The notes under the pieces: generated by a model | Told to the model about the DNA's origin: nothing | The model's database searches: none | Seen by the model: only the letters and a program-made list of their open reading frames with translations | Source of the DNA: Paulinella micropora | Taxonomy: Eukaryota > Cercozoa > Imbricatea > Euglyphida | Length of the DNA stretch: 64,000 nucleotides | Assembly (NCBI GenBank): GCA_009731375.1 | Contig: BJOX01000003.1 | Coordinates: 1,422,230 to 1,486,229, forward strand | Direction of reading: 5' to 3' | Shown: in pieces, positions 1 through 21,064 of the stretch | How the letters are laid out: the number at the start of each line of letters is the position of its first letter | How positions within the stretch are numbered: the first letter of the stretch is position 1 | Translations under genes and position numbers: made by a program

Positions 1-59
1 TTCCCCTTGCGGGCGATTCAAATGTGCTGCTCGGTTTGTGGCCTTTGTGTGCGCGGCAG

Positions 60-1904
60 CATTCAAGCTCTGGGAGGGCGCATGCAGCTTCGCCGCCTGT
101 CCTGACTTTTCCACGGTACACCTTGCATATTACATCATATTTGTGTTCATGCATGGAAAATGCAGTGGCACATATAATCCATATTTGCGTTGGTGCGTGT
201 ATACGTTCGATTGTTTGTAACTACATTTGCATTACCTGATGTCGTCGCGGACAAGCTGCAGCGCAATCCTCGCTTGTTTGTTTCTTGCTGCTAGTCGCTG
301 GTCCTCGGGAACACAGTGAACTGCGAATGTCTGAAGGGCTACAAGGAAACCACTGAGCTTATCTTCGCTTCGGACAAGTGGGTGGGCAGCTGTTCACTGG
401 TGCCCTGCCCCACCCACGCCGAGGTCCTTTGCCTCCTACCCTGGAGCAAAGTCTGCATCTTGCCTGCTGCAATGTGCTGAGGCCGACTGTACGGGCCGTG
501 TGCTTGATAACAGGGCATTCCCTGTAAATGTCTGGCGGGCTATGTGGACTCGCTTGCTTGGGACTTTGAGCTTGGCAGATACAACGGCAGCTGCAACGTT
601 GCCTCCTGCCTCCCGGGCGCCACAGGGACGGAACCGAACTGCGCCTGTCTGAATGGGTCTCATGCACAGTGCTCTGCTTTCTTAATATGTATAATCCCTC
701 ACATATTCAAACAAAGTTTTAAAATAGGTATGAATATATTTCTCTTTGTGCATGTTGTCTCTTTCTGTATACCTTCTTGGTTTAGTTTTTCGGGTGCGAC
801 ATTCTGGTCGTTCGATGAGCAAAGGTGGATGGGCAGTTGCGTTCTAGAGATCTGTCCATGGAATGCCTCCGGCGCACCTGACTGCCAGTGCCTGAGCGGC
901 TTCAGCGGCCGCCCTGTCTGGAGCCCAGCCAGCCAAAAGTGGGATGGCATATGTTCGCCGGCCAGCTGTCCGCTTTATGCCGCCGGAAATCCTTGCGCTT
1001 GCTTGGAGGGGTACAGGGAGAGCGTGCCGCTGGTGTGGGGGGGGCAGAGCTGGACAGGATCCTGCAGCACGGTGGCCTGCCCTACTAACGCTCTCGGCAC
1101 ACCTTGTCAGTGCCAGACCGGGTTTGTGGATACGCTGTCGTTTGACTTTGCAAGCGAGAGCTACCTTGGGAACTGCAGCAAGGCTGACTGCCCGCAGAAC
1201 GCCAGCGGTCCAAGCTGTCAGTGCAATATCGGTTACTTGTCGACGGTGGCAACGTCGTGGTCGTTTGTGTTGCAAACTTGGCTTGGTGCTTGCGAACTGG
1301 CGCCCTGTCCCGAGCAAGCCAACCACTTACGCCCCGACCAGTGCCAGTGTCAGCTAGGTTATGAAGCTGTGTCAGTGTCATTCATACCCCTCACCGGCTG
1401 GAAAGGTTATTGCCGGCAGCTATCTTGTCCTGCTCCCGCAGTAGGTGGTGGCGCAAATTGTAGCTGCCCGGCTGGCTATATGTCGACGCTCTCGCTGACC
1501 AGCGCTGGCTGGGAAGGCGACTGTCAGCTGGCTGCTTGCCCCAGTAACTCACGCTCTATTGGCCCTGGCAGTGCCCAGTGCGTGTGCAAGGAAGGTTACG
1601 CTGGCTCCGTGGTGTGGGACAATCTGCAAAGGCGGTATCAAAGCACCTGCGTTCTGCAGCCCTGCCCGGCTAACCTTACCGAAGCACCCGCTTGCGGTCC
1701 TTGCCCTGTTGGATACGTTGGCTACATCTCATGGAATGGGACCGACCAGACGTGGATCGGGACGTGCACTCCAGCGGCTTGTCCTCGCGACGCAGACTGG
1801 GTTAATCAGCCTTCTGCAGGCGCACCATCCGCCCTCATCTGCCGATGCAACTATCTCTACTCGGGCGTGGTAAGCACACTTATCAAGAACCCCTTGTTTC
1901 CCAA

Positions 1905-1940
<36 letters not shown>

Positions 1941-3395
1941 TCTCTCTATCTAATACATGTGCTCGGTTTGTGTCATACAGCTGGTCTGGAGAACAAGTAA
2001 TCAGAGATGGCAGCCATCAGCCTGCGTTGTTGCTGTCTGTCCGAGCTTCTCGAAGCGTCCCTCTGCCCTGCTCACCGCTGCCAACCACACAAGCAACGTC
2101 ACCTCAGGGCCGTTATTGTCCGGCGATGATGACTGCAGATGCGACAAGTTCTATTCCGGTCCTGACCTGCTCCGCTTAATAATTATGAATTAGCACTGTG
2201 TTAATTGCATCTACAGGGACAGTGACATGGGCCGAGACAGGCAATAAAACGGGCTGGCAGGGGAACTGCAAGCGGGTGCCGTGCCCGCCGCTCAGCAACG
2301 ATGATTCCACAAGCGGCTGCGGCTGCTCCAAAGACCAGGAAGGACAGGTTTTTTAACACTGCATCACAACTGTATCTCTCGTACCTTAGCCTCCTGTTTT
2401 CTAACCCAAGATAAGATGTCGGATCGATGCTAGCGTGATTTTCTGTACCGTTCCGCTGTGCTTTGGTTTAAAAGGTTATCTGGAAAGAGTGGCCGGTTTC
2501 TACGTACGTGGGTCAGTGCACACCTGCTAGGCCGCTTGCCCTCTTCATCAACGACCCCACCACAGAGGTAAAGTCAAGCCGCAACACAACAGGACACAGC
2601 AACTCGTGTTTGTACTGCAGCTTGAGTTTGGAATCGCCGCTACAGGCTCGATGGCCAACTTGCATCCAAAGTCCTGGGTCCGACATCCATGCAATCCAAT
2701 TATAATAAAATTTCTGTATTGTACATAGCTGGAGCAGGCCAGACTAATGCTCATCTCGCTGGCTTTTCTGTTCGTTTCCGCGATTGTTGACTTCCAACTC
2801 TGGCCGCGCCGTTGCAGCAAACTGGGTGCCTCCTGCTGCCTGATGAAGAAAGAAGGCTGGGGCGACAGTGAGGCAGTCGAGGTGAGGACTACTCAGAATG
2901 AAGTTGATCGGGAACAGACGGTACAAAACCATATCCGGAGATAGAATACCTACGGAGCAGCACTGTCGTGTGGATAGCCGTTGTGGAGAAAGGTTTTCTC
3001 CTGATAGCTATCCTTTGTGTTGGATTTGCCAGGTGGAGGCAGTATTGGAGGACGGAACGACGATGACATCCAATCCGCTGGCAGATGTGGCCGAAGGCGG
3101 GCAGATGGCCACGGTCCTGGGCGACGGCGACATGATTCTGACCCAGAACCCGCTTGCTGGCAAGCACCTGGAGGTCGAAACCGCCGACAAAGAGGGAGCT
3201 ACGCGCATCCGCCGAGGCAGCAACACTTTTTTGCAGTACAGAGCGTTGGCCGCTCTAACGGGACGCATAAGAAATATGACATTGGTACGAGATCACACAC
3301 GGATTCTCTGTGTCTGCCTCTTTTTTGGCACTGTATGTAAACAGTTTCATCTTTCCTTTGTTTTCCATTTCGGCTATCCTCAGATAGAGCAATGA
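60..3395 (+). CDS. Cys-rich repeat type I membrane protein (5' partial, multi-exon)
   Basis: Exons that I can join with consistent phase are 60-115, 292-423, 514-656, 786-1869, 1981-2158, 2217-2347, 2475-2567, 2621-2677, 2729-2881, 3033-3284 and 3384-3395, which ends in TGA. All introns are GT-AG. The product is about a dozen repeats of roughly 40 residues with the pattern W-x-G-x-C, then C-P, then C-x-C-x2-G-Y/F. They resemble EGF-like modules in cysteine density but do not match the EGF spacing I know. Exon 2729-2881 encodes one hydrophobic membrane segment (LMLISLAFLFVSAIV), followed by a hydrophilic tail of about 110 residues. I infer an extracellular repeat ectodomain anchored by a single helix with a cytosolic tail. 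The start lies before the window. No catalytic domain is visible and I do not recognise the family. Confidence 0.8.
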
Positions 3396-3705
3396 GTGGA
3401 ACAGGAGTAAGAGGTGGAGATGCAAACAAAAGCCACGCAGAGAAGCAAGATAATTGTAATGTACATTTGTGAAGGAGCTTTCTTTTCTCTCCTATCTCAT
3501 GCTGCTATCTATTGTCTGCTTACTTGTACTATCTGGAGACGGATGTAGGTTGGCTTCTGTAGGCGGCGGGTTCGACACCGATGGACTGGGGCAGCGACGA
3601 GCTAGACAGCGCGGATGGATTTTCTCTTCGCGAGCCCCAAGTGCCCCTCGCTCGCACCAAAGCTACCTCTTGCGTAGCTAGTCCAGCCACGATGTCTTCC
3701 GGTCC

Positions 3706-3748
<43 letters not shown>

Positions 3749-4138
3749 AAACCCCCCCCCCNNNNNNNNNNAGCGACGTTCTAATCCGGCGCGTCCTTAG
3801 ACGGACCGAGGTGCTCTCTCTCTCTCTCGTCCGGAGTGGGCTCGTCCCTCGATGGGTGGGGCGGCTCCGAAGAGGACGCCGGCGACGCATCGCGACCTGC
3901 AGCCCAAGAGCGATGATGCATATGTATATGAATGTACGAATATGTTTATATATGTATGATTACGTAAAAATTTCGCTCAGTATTTAAGTAAGTCGCCCTG
4001 CCGGCCATATTTAAAAATTTCGCTCTGCCGGCCATAGGGGATAGCCTATAAGTCTCATGCAGGGGAAGCAAGTTCCTCGCATATCAAGAGGATAGCACCC
4101 GCAGGATATTGGCGGTGGACCCACCTNNNNNNNNNNNN

Positions 4139-4175
<37 letters not shown>

Positions 4176-4257
4176 CCGAACACACGCACACCTAACACAC
4201 ATGTTACGCCCTCTCCTCCAACCACCAACACACACAAACACACACACACACACACTT

Positions 4258-4301
<44 letters not shown>

Positions 4302-4434
4302 ATTTTTCTCTGAAGCATCACACACACTCTCTGCACTCGTTGCGTCCTTTTTCTTACATGCCTTTGGAAAACGTTGTTTCCTCATATCCTAGTCCTTGTG
4401 CACCAAGAATTTCCTCCTCTCTCGCTTTTGGCAG
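3396..4434. other. Intergenic/upstream DNA with poly-C tracts and two assembly gaps
   Basis: This stretch holds long poly-C runs next to N gaps at 3762-3771 and 4127-4138, plus CA and CT microsatellites near 4230-4297. An open stretch from ATG 3581 (MDWGSDELDSADGF...) could be the first exon of the downstream acyltransferase gene, but it runs into the poly-C/N tract and its donor cannot be seen. Confidence 0.5.
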
Positions 4435-6079
4435 AAGTTGAAGGTCGTTTCTTTGTCCAACAAGGCCATCGTCGACTGAGCCAAATTGGCGCTATCAATA
4501 AGCAGACACTCACCGACCAAGTAAGACACACAAACTATTTGCATCTTTGTTATGGGTTGCTCGTTTGCTTTGTGGATGGAAGTACATGATGGCGAGCTGG
4601 CTGTTGCAGATGGGCACGGTGCTCTTCGGAAAGCTGGCAGGCAAGGCGTCCTTGCGGCTGGAGGCGCTGGGCCCCGCGCGCTTTCTTGCCTCGGTGCACA
4701 TCGTGGCCGGCCACCTGGTTGACAAGAAGCCTTCCCCCGTGCCGCAATCTCCAGCAGCCATGAATATAGCCTACTGGGGTTTTACCTGGGTGCCCTGGTA
4801 CACACAGAAATAGACACGTCAACACATGCACACGACGCATGGACACGTGTGGACGCACACACAATATGTCATTGAGCAGCGATTTATCGAGAGATAGAAT
4901 AGCATCAGCTTTGAGAGGTAAACAGAGTGAGACTGGAAGGTCAGGTTTTTCCTATGTAATGCCCATCTATCGGTCTTGGTAGGTACATGATGTTGAGTGC
5001 ATTTGTGCTCTCGTACTCGCGCGCGGTCTCGCCCGACCCTCACCAGCACATGGCTGCCATCCCCTTCACGTTGTACCGGCTGCATTCCATCTACCCGCTC
5101 TACCTCTGCGGCCTCTTTGCTGCCGCCGGTCAGAGACCCTTGTCGTTCCCTCCTGCCTCGTGTGTATACCTAACGTGATTTGAACAAGCTTGACAAGTTA
5201 TCCGGGGGGCGGTTCTTTCTTGCTCCGTGGCCATATCTGGTTGGTTCTGTGTGTTTTCATGTTGAATTCTGTAGGACTGAGCGCCTTTTACAATCAAACG
5301 TCGTTTTCGCTGGGGACGCCCTGGGAGACTGTGGCGCAGCTCTTGCTGCTACAAGCCTGGTCGCGCTACCCCACCCTCTGCTGTTTGCTGCCTCGTCCAA
5401 GGCGGGGAAAGAGTCCTTGGCGCATGATTGGCTGCTGGTGTGGATGCAGGGTGCCCAACATCACCGAGAATGTCTACCAGGCGCATGCATGGTTCCTTTC
5501 CTGCATCGTCCCCTATTGGTTGCTCCATCGCTACGTCTACCTATTTCTGTCCTACTGGACGGCCAAGAAACTGACCTTTTTATTGCTTTTCTTGACAATG
5601 CTGCCCATGTTTGGGTTGTGGCTGATCCCTCCAATACTGGGCGAGCCCCTCGATTGGTACGACGAACACGTGTGGAGCCGCACTACCGAACCCGTCGACA
5701 CTGGTTCTCGCTCGTGTGCTAGAATTTAGCGTTCAGCCAGCTGCAGCGCATATTTGATTTACATTCCCATACTTGAATGCCTATTTATCTATCTATCTAT
5801 CTACCTATCTATCCCCTTCGCTTTCCTCCTACCAAATTTACTATTTATCTATGTATCTTCCTATCCGTTTTAGAATCTGTCTAATACTGATTCCGTCATC
5901 TACATACAAAATGAAATCAATCTATCTATTTATTTATATATCTATCTATTTATCTACCTATCTATTTATCTATCTATCTATCTATCTATCTATCTCTATC
6001 TCTATCTATCTATCTATCTATCTATCTATCCATCAATAGATTCCTATGTCCGGGATATCCAGCTCTAATAGACCAAACA

Positions 6080-6127
<48 letters not shown>

Positions 6128-6699
6128 CCGGGGGGAATGCAGAGGGCCAGCTGCTCAGTGCTCCGGCCTAAAACCGAACACCCTATAACGACGGTTTTTT
6201 GTCCGGCGTTAATCGCGCGCAGCGCAAGGGCTAAAACAGGCAACCATTTTCCTACCGGGGCCGTGATGCAAAGGGTTGATGAAGGCGAGGTTGTAGATGG
6301 TAACTCACAACGAGCGTGAACTCCCAAAACCTCGACTTGATCGTGTCATCATCTCCTTATGGCACGCGCCCCTAAGGGAGTGTTTTTAGGGGTTGTTCTG
6401 TACAGTTCAAAAGGGCTCGGCTACCTTTCTTCTTGAAGTGGGCACAGGCACCAACCACAGTGACCATCACTACTTTACATAGTGCTAGTCACTATGGCCA
6501 GTGACCATCACTACTTATTCCTTGTTAGTGATCATCACTCAGATGGGCACTGGCAGTGGTTGGTGCGCGGCTGAAGTGCTGAGAGTTCTTGCTCGGGGGT
6601 AGTATAGGAGGCAATCGCTTTTAAGCTACGCCACGCCCATACATTAAACATATCTATATATCTATCTATATATCTATCTATCGATCTATCTATCTATCC

Positions 6700-6739
<40 letters not shown>

Positions 6740-6749
6740 GTCTATCTGA

Positions 6750-6782
<33 letters not shown>

Positions 6783-7736
6783 AACTCCCAATTATCTGTA
6801 TCTTATTGTTAATCTAGCGACCTAGTATGCCATTCTCTGTGTATCTGGTGTCTGCTGCTTGCTCTGGCAGCTGTGCTTATGCTTAAGTTCCATCCAATCG
6901 CGTACTTTCCGACCTACGTGTACGGCGTTGCGGTGGGGCTGCTCTTCGTGAAGCGCGGGGTGGCTCGCGTCGCGCCGTTTTGGATCAGGTGGGGTGCCAT
7001 GCTGGGCTGCAGCGGGCTCTTCTTCGTCTTCCTGATGGTCCGCCTCGCAACTCAGCAAGGACAGCTCACTGTGCTTGTTTGTTTATTAATTGATTTACTT
7101 GTCATTTGTTTATTATTACATTACCGCAATCTGATCATGTTGACATACTAATAGTCTGTGCAAGCCTGTGGTCATTGTTATTATTGGTATTCTTGCTATC
7201 ATTTTACTGTTCTTAATATTTAGTTTAATTCTTATTACTCATGTTTCGCAGGGTCCCTACTTCACATTGCCTGCGTACAAGCTATCGGCTCGTCTGGGGG
7301 TCTTGGCGCCGCTGCATGCACTGTTGTTGATGGGACTATCGGCGGATTGGGATCCGCTGGCCAAGCTACTTAGCAATCGCAACCTCTCATTCCTGGGCGA
7401 TCTTAGTTTCCCGCAGTACATCTTCCAGTTCATCGCCTACTCGATATGGCAGCCGGTCTTCACCTTATCATCCGTTTGCTTTAAGTTACACCTAGCATGT
7501 ATCATGTTTGGCTCTGCTGTGTGCTCGCGTGCTAGACGGGAGGGTTGGACTTTGGCTACTGGGCCTTTCTGCTGGTGTTGGCGGTGTGCGGGCACGTGCT
7601 GGTGAACCAGCCGCTTGCTCCTTGGACTGCTTCTAAGTGGACCCGCCTGCGAGGGCTAGTGGGACTGGTCAAGCTGCACAGCCTAGTCCACACGCACACG
7701 CACACACACACAGCCAGAGATGGACATGCAGCTTAA
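4435..7736 (+). CDS. Acyltransferase-3 family membrane protein (multi-exon)
   Basis: Likely exons: 4435-4520, 4610-4797, 4983-5128, 5275 to about 5703, 6871 to about 7070, 7252-7455 and 7536 to at most 7736. The order of motifs fits the acyltransferase-3 family, multi-pass proteins that transfer acyl groups to sugars or lipids. An N-terminal [14 protein letters not shown] carries the conserved Arg and the catalytic-type His. It is followed by FVLSYSR, then [10 protein letters not shown], then [15 protein letters not shown] (the W-x-LS-x-E position; no Glu is seen here), then [18 protein letters not shown] and [13 protein letters not shown]. Several hydrophobic helices are evident. The intron at about 5704-6870 contains a dispersed repeat and GATA-type microsatellites. 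The first exon is uncertain, and the last exon reads into a CA repeat, so the true 3' end may be a splice into the next gene; a fusion with the GH130-like protein is possible. The donors near 5703 and 7070 are approximate. Confidence 0.72.
5778..6125. repeat. (TATC)n microsatellite, interrupted
   Basis: Tracts of TATC at about 5778-6050 and 6080-6125, inside the large acyltransferase intron. Translations of such tracts give Ser-Ile-Tyr-Leu strings and are not genes. Confidence 0.95.
6126..6300 (-). repeat. Dispersed repeat R2, copy 1, abutting (TATC)n
   Basis: About 170 bp that matches 9060-9237 in inverted orientation with scattered substitutions. Both copies begin at a CCCCCCGGGAT-type junction with a GATA/TATC microsatellite, as expected of an element with a simple-sequence tail. 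No coding capacity is seen. Confidence 0.8.
6301..6650. other. Intron DNA without recognised features
   Basis: Contains a short local repeat built on AGTGACCATCACTACTT-like words (about 6460-6540), with imperfect direct and inverted copies. Nothing else is supported. Confidence 0.4.
6651..6783. repeat. (TATC)n microsatellite
   Basis: Near-pure TATC units ending about 90 bp before the acyltransferase exon at 6871. Confidence 0.95.
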
Positions 7737-7772
7737 GAAAGGTTGGTGATGGACAGACAACCAGCCATATAT

Positions 7773-15982
<8,210 letters not shown>

Positions 15983-17945
15983 GATCAAGGTCATTCGCCT
16001 TAGCTGTTTGGGTCCGCCACTCACAGGCTCCCAAATTTTCCCACCATTTTAGCCTTGGATTGTTCTTGGCACTGTATGATTCAAGGAATAAGAGAATTAC
16101 CGGTATTAACCCTTAAGTGTACCGTCCACTCGATCCACTCAAGTGGATCTAAATTTTATGAGTCAAAATAAAGAGTATTTTTAGTTTATTTTTACTCGAT
16201 TGAGCTCGCCGTTTACTTGCTAAGAAAAATTTATTTAGAGTTACAGTTGTTAGCCGGAAAAACAATTTATCTGAGGCATATGATGTGAAAATAGTTTATG
16301 AAAGTTTTGCTATATTTATTGTAATATACTTTAAAGTACTTCTTTGAATTTGCTGCGCTACATACGTCAGTACTATGCATTGAAAAGTAACAAGCAAACA
16401 TTTACAACAAAATAGCATAGCACAAAATTAACATCATAATTGACAGATAAAACAAAATTGGTGCACTTTAAATTTTCGATAAATATAGTAAATACACAAC
16501 TACCTACGACCGAAGAAAAATGAAATATATAAAACTGAAACGAAACTAAGGAGATACATGAAAACAAAGAAGATGAAGTGAATAGAGAACACAAGAAGGG
16601 AAAACAAGAAAGAAGATGTGTAAAATGTCACGTCACAAGTTGAATATTGGCTCGCGGATGAGACAAAAAACGAAGTTGTGCAAAGTGATTTTCTAGGAAA
16701 CAATAATTCACTATGTCAGGATGGCACGAAAACAAACATATGTAGAGTGACGGTGCTACTATGATATCAATAAAGTTTACGAAATCGGGGGAACGATAGG
16801 CTTTCAAAAGTTAGGCTTTTATATGAATAGTTATAATATATATTAATATATATATTAATAATATGACTACAATTTTTTTTTTTTTTTTTTTTTTAAGTAC
16901 GTCACAAGTTCATTAAACTGGTTTTCAACGCCGCAAAAATCATGACAATATGTCACACGATACCTGCACACTGTTCATGATTTCTGAAAACGTGACATTA
17001 TTTAAAACTTGATAATTCGTTGTAGTAACTTCAACTTGAGTTGAACTTGATGTCTGCAGTTGTCACACTATACCGGGTGGGCCGGGCCGGCATCATGATC
17101 ATGATATTAATATTAGATGATTAGTAGAATCAGTGGCGGTTGCGTGTGAACCTTGCAGAGAACAAGCTACTATGATTAGAACTTATGATGGCAGTGCCAA
17201 TGATGCTGATCAAAAATCAACTTTTCACCGCGAAGATTTTCCAGGAAAAATCATACTGACTCTCAAAAACTTGAAATGAATAAGTGACACCTGAAATCGT
17301 TCTATTAATACAAATTCGCTCAGTCACAAGTGACGTTTCCCACTTTTCACAGCCTGGAAGCCTTGAAAGTGAGTCAAGTGAAGTGATAGTACCGTCACAA
17401 CTTGATATGAGTCATAGTAAACTACTGACTCGGAGAGGTGTTTTATAATTATTATTAACTAGTAAGATCATATAGTAATGTAGTAATATATTAATATATA
17501 ATACATGCTTTACGGTAGCCTACGGTATTAATATCCTACTCATTCCGAACTTGTGACGTGACCGTGCTGATGGGGTTACAATGCTTGACGGTAAACCATG
17601 CTTAATTCAAGTACGGAGTTCCATTCCGCACTCTAGTTGATTCAGTTCACTCGAGTGGACTGAAATTAAGTTAAGTGTTAATATCATGAGTCGGGCCGGA
17701 TTATTAATACTGACCAGGAGTGTGACTTGGGTCGGGAGAACTCAGGCTAGCCGCCATCAAATCAGTTGAATACTTCATTAATATTGATAAAAATTCAAGA
17801 GTCATGTCTGAGTTTTTAGCGTCTTATTCAACTATTATTAATATTACCGGCTTGAATAGCCGACGGTGCTACAATAAACTAATTATATTAAATACCTGTA
17901 TTCAACCATTCTGATATAATATTATTAATATGAATAACAATGATA
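15983..17945. other. AT-rich intergenic DNA
   Basis: No gene is supported. The word GTCACAAGTT or its complement recurs several times (about 16630, 16905, 17330, 17395 and 17550). Short sequences near 16115-16160 and 17640-17690 share an inverted CCACTC(A/G)AGTGGA core but do not define clear element ends. Confidence 0.5.
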
Positions 17946-18219
17946 TTGCTGTTGACATTCAAGACAACAACAAAAATTAGTTTTTCATTTTTGTGTCAGA
18001 TTTTCATTTTTGTGACAGTTTTTCATTTTTGTGACAAAAATTCAAATTTTCAAATTTAACTGTAACATTTCGCGAAAATTTACGATATTTTGCGGACGAA
18101 TATAGCAGTTAATTTGAAAAATTCAAATTTTCACCCAAAATCAAAATTCCAACCAAAACTGAAATTCCAACCAAAACAGAAAAATCAATTTTTTTTGTTG
18201 TCTTGAATGTCAACAGCAA
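17946..18219 (+). mobile_element. Tc1/mariner-type MITE, family M1, copy 1
   Basis: 274 bp with about 25-bp terminal inverted repeats starting TTGCTGTTGACATTC, flanked by TA on each side, as expected for Tc1/mariner target duplications. The AT-rich interior contains TTTCGCGAAAATTTACGAT. Copy 2 is at 47132-47404. No transposase. Confidence 0.85.
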
Positions 18220-18288
18220 TATTAATGAAAACAATGCTTGTGTAAAAAATTCTAGTGCAGCTACTGGTAATTTATAATATTATTAATA

Positions 18289-18535
18289 CTGACGACATTC
18301 AAGAGAAAAAAAAAAAAATAGTTTTTCGATTTTTGTTGGAATTTCCATTTTGGTTGGAAATTTGAATTTTTCAAATTAACTGCTATATTCGTCCGCAAAA
18401 TATCGTAAATTTTCGCGAAATGTTACCGTTAAATTGGAAAATTTGAATTTTTGACACAAAAATGAAAAACTGACACAAAATTAAAATTCCAACCAAAATC
18501 GAAAAACTACTTTTTTTTCTCTTGAATGTCGTCAG
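18289..18535 (-). mobile_element. Tc1/mariner-type MITE, family M2 (related to M1)
   Basis: 247 bp with terminal inverted repeats CTGACGACATTCAAGAGAAA, flanked by TA on both sides. The tip shares ACATTCAAGA with M1, and the interior carries the M1 TTTCGCGAAA/GTCCGCAAAATAT core in inverted orientation, so the two belong to one superfamily mobilised by the same kind of transposase. Confidence 0.83.
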
Positions 18536-19002
18536 TAATAATTTAATATTATTAATAATAGTCATAGTACTGTAAGTTAATTTTGATATTAACAATTTAA
18601 TCATCAATACGTTTCAGAGACAATTTTAACTTACCTGTATAAGGCGAATATATATTACTACTACCGTAGTAACATTGATTTATTACCGGTAATAATATTA
18701 TTAATATTAAGCTGTGTTCCATTCAGCGCGCGCCCGCGCTAGCACTTATTACTAGAACTAGATTCTTAGCTACCGGATTTGCTTTTCTCTGCACTGGATG
18801 CTAAAATAATATTTATTAGATGCTACTATTAGTACCTATCATAAATACCGTTTGCAAGTACATAGGGGTCAGCGAGAGTAAACATCACTCGCTGGATAAG
18901 TTGGGACCCTGTAAGAAGTCTGCATCGGAGATGCTGGGCACACACCCAAACAACTTCCAGAGAAGCAATCACTGCTGGGACCCTTCAGGTGTCAAGGGCG
19001 CG
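18536..19002. other. AT-rich intergenic DNA
   Basis: No gene seen. This is the region downstream of the minus-strand SET gene. Confidence 0.5.
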
Positions 19003-20492
19003 TCAAATTTTCTGCTTTCTGGTTTGGCTCTTATGCCTCCTGACACCAGACAGGCTTCGGGTTTGGCTCTTATGCCTCTTGACCGTGCTTAGGTTTTGGC
19101 TCTTATGCCTCTTGACTGTGCGCTTGCTTTCCGATCGGGGCGGGCTCTGTCGCTTTTTCTCCTGACGAAGCTTGCGCTCTTCAGCCTCCCAAGTTTCCCT
19201 CACTTCTGAGATTGCGATTGGCGCTTTCCTAATCTTGTCCTCCGGGGACAGAAAGCGAAAGCCCTTCGCGGCCCCACGGCAGGTTTTCTCCTTGCAAAAA
19301 CATTTGACTCCGCCCGCACACGCTTCCCACTCAATCGTATCATAGTCTATCAACAACTCCTCACCAGCTTTTATGTCGCGCGTGGCTATACCGTCGTAGA
19401 CTCCAAACACCTCCGAGTCAAAGCGATCCTTGATGTACATGTTGGGCTCACACGAATGATTCGTGAAGGCGTCGAAACCATAGAGCTGACACAAAAGCAC
19501 ACACCCACCCACACTAAGAACAGGAATGCAACAATATTGTGAGAAGTATATTCTGCCCTGGGTTTCCTTGTGCTTTCTTTTCGTCTTCTTCGGTGTGCGC
19601 TCTCTCTCTCTCTCGGTTGTTGTCCTCATGTTGTTAGTTTTTGTCAGTTGTTAGTTGTCATCGTTTGCGCTCACACCTCTCGAGTGCCAGTCCGGAATCG
19701 CACGATACTATGCGTTTCCAGGTCCATGTTCACATAGACGCCACGGTTGGTATGGACCTACAATAGTTCAAAAGTAACGGACTCATTCAGCAATACACGG
19801 CTATGTAATGTGTTGTAACAGGAAAATGTTGGGTCAAAAAAGAAAATAATGTCGCTTTTTATGAATCTTTTGTTGAGGAGAGCGGGAGTTACCTCCAAAC
19901 GCTGCTTAGGGTCATCCTTCACTATCAGGTACGAACCGCGATAAACGAGCTCACCCTTCTTGAATGCACGGTTCGCATACAACCCACGCCCCCATTCACA
20001 TTTCCTACACGTACGGAACACAACAAGGACTTGAGATTTATCCAGGCAACAGACAGAGGCAAGCCAGGCACCCATGTGGAATGAGAAACGAGCAATAGAA
20101 AACAACTGTGCCCTCCTGCAAAAACTTCAAAACATGCTCCGATGTTATTAGCCACAAAAAAAATTTCAAAAAGGATCACACCACAAAAACACTTGAGAAA
20201 AGCGACCGAGCGAACATCTTAACATCATGGCACTCAAAACAGCAAGAGAAGATAGCTATGCACTACAGAGAACTTAAAATCATGCTCGAAAGTTATCCTC
20301 GGAAAAGAAAAAAAAAAAAAAAAAAAAATCAAATCGTTCTCAGACCACGAATAAAATGCAAACTAAGCGAGCGAACCTCACGTCAATGCTGTCCGGCTGT
20401 TCACCATGAATCTCCAAGACTCCGTCATGAGAACGGTACGAGGCACGCAGGCCTGGCAGGCATTCCATCGGGGACAGTTCTGAGCGTGCCAT
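19003..20492 (-). CDS. SET-domain protein (complete, five exons, 276 aa)
   Basis: Exons on the minus strand are 20492-20382 (ATG), 20115-20072, 20004-19893, 19757-19677 and 19485-19003 (stop). All are GT-AG with phases 0, 2, 0, 0 that join exactly. The SET fold is clear: GRGLYANRAFKKGELV (N-terminal G-x-G), then TNHSCEPN (the NHSC/pseudoknot motif), then GEELLIDY, then C-x-C-x4-C-R-G-x3-GF, a Cys-rich post-SET-like segment. SET proteins are lysine methyltransferases of histones or other proteins; the substrate cannot be told. The only other part is a basic C-terminal tail with three copies of a (V/R)-K/R-R-H-K-S-Q repeat, which may bind nucleic acid or serve as a nuclear signal. There is no pre-SET or chromodomain, so it belongs with small stand-alone SET proteins. 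Confidence 0.85.
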
Positions 20493-21064
20493 AGGCTGCA
20501 CAGCCAACAAAAACCATTCAGTGCGGTCATTTTAGAAGACCAAATCCCTCGGAATTTCGGCACCCATCACCACCAAGCTTCCCAGACCATGATAAGCACC
20601 CCCTCCCTCTCGTTTCCCTCTTGTGTGCTTGTTTTTCTGGGTGAATTCGACTCATTTTTCTCTTGCCTGTCCATTTGGAAAATAAAGGAAAACAAAGATT
20701 CAGTTCCACATGGCGACGACGGGCCCAACAACCGGACATCCCCAAATGGCCTCAGTACTACCACTTTCATGCTTTCCAATTCCGTTTCTGCTGTGCTAAT
20801 GCCGATTTCCCTGGCCTGGGCAGTGCATTGAAGCATTTGAGTGGCCCGACAGAGCAAGTAGCATGTGGAAGGGCTCCAAACTCAAACATGCCTTTCCATT
20901 TCTAGCCACCAGGAGGCCTGTTTGCGCGCAAACGAACAGCGTAAGACGTTCCTCACAGCACAGGGAACCTGGCTGGCTTTACGCGGGGGGGAAATCTCAG
21001 TTCTGGCGTGAGATCGGCGGGTTTCAGTTGTTTTGGGTTGCAACAGCTGCAAAATGCAGAAACT
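20493..21064. other. Upstream region of the SET gene, unassigned
   Basis: Open stretches exist on both strands (for example 20589-20831 +) but show no domain, no consistent splicing and no recognisable product. A promoter for the SET gene would lie here. Confidence 0.4.

Noticed and set aside
16105-17700. Possible 1.6-kb DNA transposon with inverted CCACTC-AGTGGA ends
   Set aside because: Similarity between the ends is short and patchy, with no target duplication and no coding capacity.
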